From contig CAZTCR010000010.1 in assembly GCA_964612185.1 (NCBI GenBank), forward strand, positions 24,268 through 88,267: a stretch of 64,000 bases of DNA, given 5' to 3'. Made by a program: the position numbers and the translations under genes. Below, piece by piece: positions 14,526 through 22,529 of this stretch. Below the pieces are notes generated by a model, which saw nothing but the letters and a program-made list of their open reading frames with translations, ran no database searches and was not told where the DNA came from. Origin of the DNA: UBA1447 sp964612185 (lineage in GTDB: Bacteria > Bacillota > Clostridia > Oscillospirales > Acutalibacteraceae). Positions within the stretch are counted from its first letter, which is position 1; each line of letters begins with the position of its first letter.

Positions 14526-15801
14526 GACGCAGATCAATAAAAGCATCCGCCGTTTGTTCCTGCTGTGCTGGTTTGCCTACAGCATGAGCTACATCGGCCG
14601 CCTGAATTTTTCCGCCTGCATGGCGGAGATTCTGGCGGACACGGGTATGACAAAGGCGTTTTTGGGCAGCATCGGGACGGGTTTCTTGGCCTGCTACGGC
14701 GTGGGACAATTGGTTAACGGCATCATCGGCGACAGGATTTCCCCAAAATATATGGTCGGCATCGGTCTTTTCGGTGCCGGCTTTGCCAATATCCTCATGG
14801 GGCTCAACACCGCGCCCGGGCTGATGTTCATCATCTGGTGCGCCAACGGATATTTCAATTCTATGCTGTGGTCACCAATTATCCGCTGCCTGTCGGAATG
14901 GCTGCCGAGGGCCAATCAGTCCAAAGCGGGGGTCAATATTTCCACAACCATACCCGCCGGCACGATTGCGTCCTACACACTTTCCTCCGTCATCCTCTCG
15001 CTTGCCGGCTGGCGCGCGGTTTTCATTATTGACGGTGCTTTGCTGGTGTTGGCTTCCTTTATCTGGTTCACGGGCGTTTCGAGCCTGAAAGAGTATATCG
15101 CCAAGCGGGAAGGCATCAAAACACCGCAGGATAACGCCGAACACGGCAGAGAGCCGCAGCCTCAAGGCAAATCCCGCAGCATGCCCGCGCTGATCATCGG
15201 CACCGGTTTGGTTTTTGCTGTAATAGCCATTCTTTTCAACGGCATACTGAAGGATGGCGTCACCCTTTGGGTGCCGACTTTTATCACGGAGTTTTTCAAT
15301 GTCGCGCCCAATATATCCGCCGCGCTGTCGATTATTTTGCCGGTTGTCAGCCTCGCGGGCGCGTACACAGCCCTTTGGGCGAACAAAAAATACTTCAACA
15401 ACGAAATGACCACCGCGGGCGTCTATTTCTTTATCAGCGCCGCGGCGATTGGTTGCTTGTTCCTGTTAGGCAAGTACAATATTGTTTTAGCGGTTACCTT
15501 GATTGCCGTATCCCTCGCAAGCATGCTCGGAGTAAATTCAATGCTGTTGACCTTTATACCGTTCCACTTTGGCCGATTGGGTAAGGCGGCATCCATCACC
15601 GGGTTTTTAAATGCCTGCTCCTACTTTGCCTCTGCCCTGTCGAGCGTTACGATTGGCGTGATTGCGGAAAAAAGCGGTTGGAATATTACCATCCTATCCT
15701 GGCTTGCCGTTGCGGTTTGCGGTGCGGCAGTCTGCCTGGCCGGTAAAAGGTTCTGGGCACGCGGCAGGAGCAGGGTTGCGAGCGGGTGGGGGTATATTTG
15801 A
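14518..15801 (+). CDS. MFS transporter, organophosphate:phosphate antiporter-like
   Basis: A 427-residue membrane protein with twelve predicted helices split by a hydrophilic central loop (about 190-225). The N-terminal SMSYIGRLNFSACMAEI, the following GIIGDRISPKYMVGIGLF (MFS loop 2-3 motif) and the general layout resemble the GlpT/UhpT (OPA) family that exchanges phosphorylated compounds for phosphate. It is translationally coupled to the phosphodiesterase in front (8-nt overlap, no own strong ribosome site), which supports import of a released phospho-compound. Other MFS substrates cannot be excluded. Confidence 0.8.
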   Translation: MGETQINKSIRRLFLLCWFAYSMSYIGRLNFSACMAEILADTGMTKAFLGSIGTGFLACYGVGQLVNGIIGDRISPKYMVGIGLFGAGFANILMGLNTAPGLMFIIWCANGYFNSMLWSPIIRCLSEWLPRANQSKAGVNISTTIPAGTIASYTLSSVILSLAGWRAVFIIDGALLVLASFIWFTGVSSLKEYIAKREGIKTPQDNAEHGREPQPQGKSRSMPALIIGTGLVFAVIAILFNGILKDGVTLWVPTFITEFFNVAPNISAALSIILPVVSLAGAYTALWANKKYFNNEMTTAGVYFFISAAAIGCLFLLGKYNIVLAVTLIAVSLASMLGVNSMLLTFIPFHFGRLGKAASITGFLNACSYFASALSSVTIGVIAEKSGWNITILSWLAVAVCGAAVCLAGKRFWARGRSRVASGWGYI

Positions 15802-15815
15802 ATTCTATTATGAAT

Positions 15816-15845
15816 AAAAACACCCGCGACATTTCGGGTGTTTTT
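15816..15845 (+). terminator. Terminator of the phosphodiesterase/MFS operon
   Basis: AAAAACACCCG and CGGGTGTTTTT form an 11-bp stem around an 8-nt loop, 14 nt after the carrier stop codon; the T-run completes an intrinsic terminator. Confidence 0.9.
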
Positions 15846-15963
15846 AATCTTGTGTGCTGTTTGGTTCTGCCGTCCCTCGTGTTTACCTCGTGTTAAGTCA
15901 TAGTATTAGAGAAAAAGTAAATTCACTTTTGGCAATATACGTTGGAATTGACCGATTGTAGAA

Positions 15964-16179
15964 TTAACCACCACGACATATTTCTTCTAAAAGCAATTGT
16001 CCTTTTTCTGTTAGTTCAAAACTCATCATAACTTTTTTGACTTGGTTTCGGAAAAGATAAAGATCAATTAACTCTTTGATTTCCATTCTTGATAAAGTAC
16101 AATTTCTAACTAAATCATAATCCATAGATACTAATCCATATTTTATAGCCTGCAGTAATAGTTTTTCGTTTTCTCTCAC
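15964..16179 (-). CDS. Small unrecognised protein, possibly winged-helix
   Basis: A 71-residue protein that I do not recognise. The start is GTG with a strong AAGGAGG site 7 nt upstream, which is the main reason to accept the gene. It is charged and mostly helical; the stretch TLSRMEIKELIDLYLF followed by SFELTEKGQLLLEE resembles the end of a winged-helix DNA-binding domain (a helix then a wing-like L-T-E-K-G turn). The surrounding DNA is AT-rich compared with the neighbours. It lies alone between the MFS terminator and the second LRR/dockerin gene on the same strand as the latter. Confidence 0.6.
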   Translation of the reverse strand: MRENEKLLLQAIKYGLVSMDYDLVRNCTLSRMEIKELIDLYLFRNQVKKVMMSFELTEKGQLLLEEICRGG

Positions 16180-16392
16180 CCAAAAGCCTCCTTCCGTTAG
16201 TGTGACACGAGGGTCTGTTTTTGGATCCGTGACTCATTCTATTTTCATCTTATTATCATAAAGTCTCGAAACTTATTCCAGTAAACTGCGAATTATCTTG
16301 TTAAATAATTCTTATTGTTGAAGCTCAATGAACTTTTTAACTTAACGGTACGCAGTCTACGAATAGTCTCCATCATAAGAGTAGCATTTTAT

Positions 16393-19272
16393 TTATGTTA
16401 TCAATACAATCTGGCTTGTTATACTGCCTTCGTAAGCACCTGTCCCCGTCACGGTAACAGTTATTGATGTATCTAAGTCAACTTCGTTTACTGTATATGT
16501 ACTGCTGATGCCTACTTGAACACCGTCCGATATCCATTTGTAAGAAACAGTTGCGCCGGCAGGTGAGATGCCTGAAGTATTCGCAGTTAATATTCCGCCA
16601 ACATTCGGAGTTCCGGTAATTGCAACAGTGCCGGATATGGCCGCCTTGTTGGTCGTAACCGGTAAAACTGCGCTTGCGGGGCTGGCGAAATGTGTACTTG
16701 TTTCTGCAAGCCGGGTAGAAAAGTTATATGTCACATTTGGATTAAGGCTCGCAAACTCCACGCTTGCCTGCCATGCGCCACCTTCTATCTTGTACTCTTG
16801 CCCGGGAATTGCTGTCAATGTAACAGATGATGAAGTTTTGGATAGCAGAATAGGCGCCGAGGGTGCTTCAACAGTCGCTTTTGTGGGGATAAGCGCATTA
16901 CTTGAAATGCTGCCGGTATAATCACCTGTTCCAAAAACTGAAAATGTAATTGATTGTCCGACATCTTCGGTTGTAAGGCTATATGTCAAATCGTTTCCTA
17001 CAACGGTGTTGCCACGGTACCAATGATATGAATAAGAAGCTACGGTTGGACTTAAATTTGTAATAACAGCTGACAAAGTCGCACCATAAAAAGCCGTGCC
17101 TGTTATGGCGACCGTTCCGGTTATTGTGTTTGAATAGGTTGTTACGCTCCGCGGTACGCTTGAGGGACTTGCAAAATATGTATCGGTTTCAGCGACACGA
17201 GTGTAAAAATTGTATGCCGTGTTAGCATTTAAACCGGTAAAGTCTGCATTTGACTGCCATTCTCCGCCTTCAATCTTATATTCTTGCCCATCAGCGGATT
17301 GCAGACTGACTGTATAGGGCGTCTTATCAAGGATAATCGGTGCCGAAGGTGCCGGTTTATCTGCTTTTTGTGGGCTGACAGCGGAACTCCGCAGACTGCC
17401 TTCATAAACATTATTTCCGGTTACGGTAACGGTTATCGATTTACCTATGTCTTCAGCAGTTACCGCATATGTTCTGCCTGTACCAATTACATCCTTGCCG
17501 CGCTTCCAAACATACGAAACCGTAGCGCCGGTTGGTAAAACGCCGGAAATATCTGCAGTAAGCATCTCGCCGTATTTCGCCGTGCCGGTTATACTTATTG
17601 TACCGTCAAGCGATGTTTTTACAGAGGCAATACCTGTAGTTTGATTGATTCCTAAGAGATAGTTTTCGACATCTATCGCTATCCCGGCATCAATACTGTC
17701 CACGCAACCGTCCCCGTTTAAGTCGCCGGCTTTTATATAAACAGCATCTGTGACAGGATTCCAAATAAGCGTATAGTTTTCATAATCGACCATAGTGCCC
17801 GCATCAATGCTATCTATATTTCCGTCGCCGTTGACATCACCGTAAATGACTAGCATAAATGACGATATAACAAGACTAGCTGGCAAACTATTTTCAGTAA
17901 CATCAATATTTGTACCTGTCCCCAACCCTTCATCCGTATAAAAAAGTGAATAACCATCGCATATTTCCAAATAAAGACTTTCAAGCTGTTGTCTGGTGAC
18001 GCTAGGAGTCAGACCATAAATCATACCGTTGTCGACAACACAACCAGAATGAATAACATTCGATATAAGCATAATAAAAGGAATGTACTTACTGGCGGCA
18101 TATATTTTTGCATAGGAATTTGGAAGACCATATATTGTCAAATTGCTACAACCGTCAAATGCAGATGCCACAATGTGCGTTACACTGTTAGGGATAGTAA
18201 CTCGCGTTAAGCCGCTACAATTTTGGAACGAACCATACCCAATACTCGTCACACTATTAGGGATGGTAATACTCGTCAAGCCGACACAATTATTAAACGC
18301 AAAATCCTTAATACTCCTCACGCTGATTGGGATGGAAACACTAGTTAAGCCGATGCAACCCGAAAACACACTACCCTGTATGGTCGTTACTCTGTTAGGA
18401 ATGGCAAAACACGTCAACCCGGTGCAATGTGAAAAAGCATAATCCCCGATGCTCGTTATGCTGTTTGGGATGGTTACGTTTGTCAATCTACCACAACGCT
18501 CAAATGCGCTTCGTCCGATGCTCGTCGTGCTACTAGGAATAATAACACTTGTTAAACTGCTGCAATTTAGAAACGCCGAAGCCCCAATGCTCTTCACATT
18601 ATATGGGATGTCTACACTTAACATTTTACTACAATTTTTAAATGCAGCTTCTCCAATGCTCGTCACGCTGCTTGGGATGGAAACACTAGTAAGTTCGCTG
18701 CAACCAGAAAACACACTAATCCCGATGCTCGTCACGCTATTAGAGATGGTAACACTAGTTAAACCGCTGCAACCGGAAAATGCACTACTCTGTATGCTCG
18801 TTACGCTATCAGGGATGATAATACTTGATAAGGCGCTGCAACCGGAAAATGCACTACCCTGTATGCTCGTTACGCTATCAGGAATGGTGATACTTGTCAA
18901 GCTGTCGCAATAATTGAACGCACCAGATTCGATTGTCGTAACACTGTCCGGAATGATGACCTTTGTTAAGTAAGAGCAGTATGAAAACGCGAAAACCCCG
19001 ATGATAGTAACCGGATAACCCCCGAGGCTCCCAGGTATGGAGATACTTCCGCTCGCAGATGTGTTGCAACCTGTTATAGTTGCATTACCGTTTGAAACGT
19101 TGTAGGTGTAAATACCGCTTTCTTCTGCGCTCGATTGTAGGGTGAATAACCCTGATTTCAGCCACCTCGGCAGTTCAAAATCCAACAAAGCAATGCCGGA
19201 AAGCGGTACGGAACCAAATACCATTAAAAAAGCGATAAAAATTGCTATAGTTGCATTAATAGTTTTCTTCAT
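16393..19272 (-). CDS. Secreted BspA-type LRR protein with internal dockerin and Ig-like tail
   Basis: A 959-residue exported protein. Signal peptide MKKTINATIAIFIAFLMVF is followed by about fourteen BspA/LRR_5 repeats (about 50-390, units like LTSITIPNSVTSIGYGSFQN). A short linker domain leads to a dockerin pair (about 475-540) with calcium loops DVNGDGNIDSIDAG and DLNGDGCVDSIDAG. Unlike its relative at 6291-9164, the dockerin is internal and is followed by alternating modules: three Ig-like (GATVSYVWKRG type) and two fibronectin-like (GQEYKIEGGEWQ type). The ATG at 19272 is chosen over 19284 because a GGAA site lies upstream of it and it begins the signal peptide. Probably a surface-attached adhesin; ligand unknown. 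Confidence 0.87.
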   Translation of the reverse strand: MKKTINATIAIFIAFLMVFGSVPLSGIALLDFELPRWLKSGLFTLQSSAEESGIYTYNVSNGNATITGCNTSASGSISIPGSLGGYPVTIIGVFAFSYCSYLTKVIIPDSVTTIESGAFNYCDSLTSITIPDSVTSIQGSAFSGCSALSSIIIPDSVTSIQSSAFSGCSGLTSVTISNSVTSIGISVFSGCSELTSVSIPSSVTSIGEAAFKNCSKMLSVDIPYNVKSIGASAFLNCSSLTSVIIPSSTTSIGRSAFERCGRLTNVTIPNSITSIGDYAFSHCTGLTCFAIPNRVTTIQGSVFSGCIGLTSVSIPISVRSIKDFAFNNCVGLTSITIPNSVTSIGYGSFQNCSGLTRVTIPNSVTHIVASAFDGCSNLTIYGLPNSYAKIYAASKYIPFIMLISNVIHSGCVVDNGMIYGLTPSVTRQQLESLYLEICDGYSLFYTDEGLGTGTNIDVTENSLPASLVISSFMLVIYGDVNGDGNIDSIDAGTMVDYENYTLIWNPVTDAVYIKAGDLNGDGCVDSIDAGIAIDVENYLLGINQTTGIASVKTSLDGTISITGTAKYGEMLTADISGVLPTGATVSYVWKRGKDVIGTGRTYAVTAEDIGKSITVTVTGNNVYEGSLRSSAVSPQKADKPAPSAPIILDKTPYTVSLQSADGQEYKIEGGEWQSNADFTGLNANTAYNFYTRVAETDTYFASPSSVPRSVTTYSNTITGTVAITGTAFYGATLSAVITNLSPTVASYSYHWYRGNTVVGNDLTYSLTTEDVGQSITFSVFGTGDYTGSISSNALIPTKATVEAPSAPILLSKTSSSVTLTAIPGQEYKIEGGAWQASVEFASLNPNVTYNFSTRLAETSTHFASPASAVLPVTTNKAAISGTVAITGTPNVGGILTANTSGISPAGATVSYKWISDGVQVGISSTYTVNEVDLDTSITVTVTGTGAYEGSITSQIVLIT

Positions 19273-19672
19273 AATTAATTCCATTCCGGCGCCACAGGTG
19301 GCGGCATATACAGTGATGAATAAGCCAATGCTTGATCAATATTTTCAAGTTATAGCCGCAAAAGCGGATGCTGACCTTATCTTTTATCCCATAAATGAAT
19401 TATATTTCGCGTGAGTATCTATTTTTTACGCAAGATGTGTCTTGAGAGTAGCTTAATTTAGAAATGGCACTTAGGCGAAATGACTGTTCAATTCAAACTG
19501 TGTGAATGTTGACACATGCTTTTGTACTCGTGCATAATGGTGTGCGATATGAGTATATCATCTAAGAATAATATAAACAATAATAATATTAACCAAATAA
19601 ACCATGCAAATTTGGTCAGTATTCATAAATATGTCTGGGAAATGGTTACTTATTACGCTCTGTAAAAACGGT
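19273..19672. other. AT-rich intergenic stretch, no gene seen
   Basis: About 400 nt without a credible gene. The part next to 19272 should hold the promoter of the minus-strand LRR/dockerin gene, but no clear -35/-10 pair stands out. A hairpin CTGTAAA-N5-TTTACAG (19660-19678) spans the stop codon of the FAD oxidoreductase gene that reads into this stretch. Confidence 0.5.
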
Positions 19673-20953
19673 TTACAGCACTGCACCGTACCCTTCAACT
19701 TCCCGCCGCACAAGCAGGGGGTCCAGCGCCTTGATGCCAATCCCGGTGTTTATGGATAGCGCCGCCGCAATCCCTGTCGCCTGCCCCGTCATCGCGCAGG
19801 TAGTAGCAACCCGAGCGGAGGATAGTGCCAATTGGTCAGCGGAAAAACAGCGCCCCGCCATCAGCAGATTTCTGCCGTCCTTGGCAATCAGACATTCCAG
19901 CGGTATTTGGTAAGGCGGGACATTTAACTCGTCTCTCGGCAGGATGTAAGTGCGTTTGTCGTCATCCGGCTTGTGCCCGTCCAGGTAATACACCCCGCGG
20001 GCGACTGCCGTGGGGAATTGCCTGCCGGCGCGCAAATCGTCCACCGTCAGTACATATCCCCCGGTTATTCTGCGCCCTTCCCGGATGCCGATTTGCGGGG
20101 AGCAGCCGTCAAAAATCCACGGCTTCTTCTCAATCCGCTGAAAATAATCGAGCACCTCCATCATCCGCCGGCGCGCCGCAATTTCCGCCCCTGTCATGCT
20201 TTCGGTATCTGTTGCGTCAAAGCAGGGGACTTTGATTTTTATCGCGTTGCCGCCCGGTCCGTTGGGCCAGATGCTGGTCATGGGTAAATCATCTTTGTCT
20301 GTAATTTTGCCAAACAAGCCTTCCGGTACCTGCGGCACGCATTCACCGTCCGGGTGATGGCGGACGAAGAACATCATCGACATCGGCAAACTCAAGCCGT
20401 CCTCCGGGCGGCCTTTCATCGTTTCAAAGCCGGCCGCATGTGCCAAAACAGCTTCGCCCGTGCAGTCGATAAATATTCTTGCCCGCAGCGCCTCCGGTCC
20501 GGATGGGCCGCTGAGGATACATTCGGTAATCGTTCCCTCGGTCACGGCGGCATCAATCAGCCGGGTATGCAGCAGCAGTTTGACGCCGTAAGCCAGCAGC
20601 AGTTCCTGCAGGACGACGGCTAAAAAATAATGGTTAAAAACGCGGGACGATTTCTCTTCAAAAGGCTGATAGGGGACAATGGCATTGAAGGCATCAAGCC
20701 GGCTGATAATTTCGTCAAAGATTTCGCCCTGTCCCGCTGTTTCCCCGCAGAACGAGGCGACACCGCCCGAAGTTAAATCACCGCCTGCCACGGCGAAGCG
20801 CTCCACGAGGATAACGCTGAGCCCCCGTTTGGCTGCGGCGCAAGCCGCGCACACGCCGGCAATCCCTCCGCCGAGCACGGCAATGTCAGCCGTGTAACGA
20901 ACGGCGATTTTTCGGTTCCAGGTTATCGTTTCACTGCATGTATCAAATGACAT
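19673..20953 (-). CDS. FAD-dependent oxidoreductase (FAD_oxidored family)
   Basis: A 426-residue flavoprotein. The N-terminal dinucleotide-binding motif ADIAVLGGGIAGVCAACAAAKRG, with ERFAVAGGDLTSGG after it, is typical of the FAD_oxidored (pfam12831-like) group often found with glycoside-degrading genes. A second motif, FIDCTGEAVLAHAAG, and the C-terminal LLMAGRCFSADQLALSSARV complete the FAD site. The ribosome site (GAGAG) is weak. It probably oxidises a sugar-derived or small organic hydroxyl compound; the substrate is unknown. It is divergent from the acetyltransferase gene at 21148. Confidence 0.82.
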   Translation of the reverse strand: MSFDTCSETITWNRKIAVRYTADIAVLGGGIAGVCAACAAAKRGLSVILVERFAVAGGDLTSGGVASFCGETAGQGEIFDEIISRLDAFNAIVPYQPFEEKSSRVFNHYFLAVVLQELLLAYGVKLLLHTRLIDAAVTEGTITECILSGPSGPEALRARIFIDCTGEAVLAHAAGFETMKGRPEDGLSLPMSMMFFVRHHPDGECVPQVPEGLFGKITDKDDLPMTSIWPNGPGGNAIKIKVPCFDATDTESMTGAEIAARRRMMEVLDYFQRIEKKPWIFDGCSPQIGIREGRRITGGYVLTVDDLRAGRQFPTAVARGVYYLDGHKPDDDKRTYILPRDELNVPPYQIPLECLIAKDGRNLLMAGRCFSADQLALSSARVATTCAMTGQATGIAAALSINTGIGIKALDPLLVRREVEGYGAVL

Positions 20954-21147
20954 AGCGTTTTCTCACTCTCTGCCGATGCACCTTGTTTCTCGATGAGATT
21001 GTATCACCGGAATATAGCAAAGTCAAACCGTAAAGAGTCCCAAAGGACTGTCCAACAGCACTTATTTTTGCGCCGCTGTTGTTGTATATTTTTATTGACA
21101 CTGCCACCGCAATAGCTTAACATATTGATGAACTTCACATAGAAAGG

Positions 21148-22329
21148 ATGCTGATTGCCATTTCGGATGTTACTTATTCAGGCAGAACCCCCAAGGAGGA
21201 TTATGCCAAGCTGATTTCATTCCTCGATGAGGTGTTTTTTACCGACGACGACCCGGAGACGAAAAGGGACTTTTTAGGGTTGCTTCCCAAACTTTACAAG
21301 CCAAAATATGACCCTTGTTTCAACAATTTTATTGTAAAAGAGGGCGACGACATCAAAGGCGCCGTCGGCCTTTATTACAACGAAGTAATGGCGGGCGGGG
21401 AAAAGCTGCGCTGCGGCGGTATCGGTAATGTAGCCGTTGCGAAGGATTCACGCTCCAAGGGATATATGATCGAGTGCATGAATATGGCGATCGATGATAT
21501 GAAGGCGAGCAAAGCCGATTTCGGTCTGCTCGGCGGGCAGCGGCAGCGCTACGGCTACTTTGGGTTTGAACCGGCGGGTGTCCGGTTTGACTTTTCCGTC
21601 AATCTTTCGAACCTCCGCCACTGTATGGGCAAGGATGCCGAAAACGAGCTTGAGGTGCGCGAGGTAACCGTGGATGACAAAGAAACCCTGGCGAAAATTG
21701 ACGAAATCATTCGCAAGGAGGCTTATTTCGCGATTCACCCGCCGGAGCAGATGTACGACATCTTGTGCTCCTGGCGGCATAAACCCTATGCCGCTTTCAA
21801 AGACGGTGCGCTGAAGGGATTTTTCACCCGCAACTATGAAGGCGGCCTTGCCGACTTCAAAGCCGTTGACCCGGCAAGCATCAATCAAATGATTTTAGCG
21901 GTATTTGAAACGATTCAAGATAAAAGCATAGGCTTCAATATAGCCCCGTATGATACGGACAGCATTGACCATTTTACCAAGATAGCGGAAAGCTGTTCCA
22001 TCCGGCATGCGGAATGCTATACGGTTATCAATTTTGCCAATACAGTACGCGGACTGCTGAAAGTGAAGGCGGCAACAGAACCGGTTGCCGACGGCATGAT
22101 TAACCTGTTGATTCATGGCGTCGCGGGTGACGAGAAGTTGGAAATCAGCATAACGCACGGTAAGGTGACCGTTCGGGATACAGAAAACACACCGGATTTG
22201 GAATTGGACCATTTTCAGGCGATCAGGCTGCTGTTTTCCCTGAGTTCCGCAGAGCGCAGAAATCTGACTTGCAGCGCGGCACAATGGCTCCCGCTGCCGC
22301 TACACTGCTTCAGTTTTGATTCGGTATAA
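21148..22329 (+). CDS. Eis-like GNAT acetyltransferase with SCP2-type tail
   Basis: A 393-residue protein with the Eis layout: an N-terminal GNAT domain with the acetyl-CoA motif VAVAKDSRSKGYMIECMNMA (V-x-x-x-x-R-x-x-G-x form), a second degenerate GNAT domain, and a C-terminal sterol-carrier-like domain ending in a hydrophobic FSFDSV carboxylate that in Eis serves catalysis. GLLGGQRQRYGYFGFEPAG is a conserved block of the family. Such enzymes acetylate amines, including aminoglycosides in mycobacteria; the substrate here is unknown. The only in-frame ATG sits almost directly behind AGAAAGG, so a start a few codons later is possible. The stop codon is 1 nt before a MITE-like element. Confidence 0.78.
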   Translation: MLIAISDVTYSGRTPKEDYAKLISFLDEVFFTDDDPETKRDFLGLLPKLYKPKYDPCFNNFIVKEGDDIKGAVGLYYNEVMAGGEKLRCGGIGNVAVAKDSRSKGYMIECMNMAIDDMKASKADFGLLGGQRQRYGYFGFEPAGVRFDFSVNLSNLRHCMGKDAENELEVREVTVDDKETLAKIDEIIRKEAYFAIHPPEQMYDILCSWRHKPYAAFKDGALKGFFTRNYEGGLADFKAVDPASINQMILAVFETIQDKSIGFNIAPYDTDSIDHFTKIAESCSIRHAECYTVINFANTVRGLLKVKAATEPVADGMINLLIHGVAGDEKLEISITHGKVTVRDTENTPDLELDHFQAIRLLFSLSSAERRNLTCSAAQWLPLPLHCFSFDSV

Positions 22330-22330
22330 T

Positions 22331-22490
22331 AGTACTCTGTAACACCTAATCTTATGTATATTGGCGGTCTTTTTTGTGCGATACTGCGTTGTCGTCAATC
22401 GGAATACACAAAGTATTCCTCAATCCTTCGCCTTGTCTCACGCAAAACATCCTCGCCACTATATAATAATTTTAGATGTTACAAAGTACT
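22331..22490. mobile_element. 160-bp MITE-like palindromic element
   Basis: The ends are inverted copies: AGTACTCTGTAACACCTAA at the left and, read inverted from the right end, AGTACTTTGTAACATCTAA. The interior is also a large imperfect palindrome (GGCGGTCTTTTTTGTGCG against GGCGAGGATGTTTTGCGT, meeting at CGGAATACACAAAGTATTCC). There is no coding capacity. No clear target-site duplication is visible at the flanks. Size, terminal inverted repeats and hairpin potential fit a non-autonomous element moved by a transposase elsewhere. Confidence 0.65.
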
Positions 22491-22529
22491 GAAAAAATTA
22501 ATATATAAAGCACTGAAAGGAAGATAAAA

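Noticed and set aside
19142..19414. 90-codon plus-strand frame
   Set aside because: Overlaps the start of the LRR/dockerin gene in antisense and has no ribosome site.
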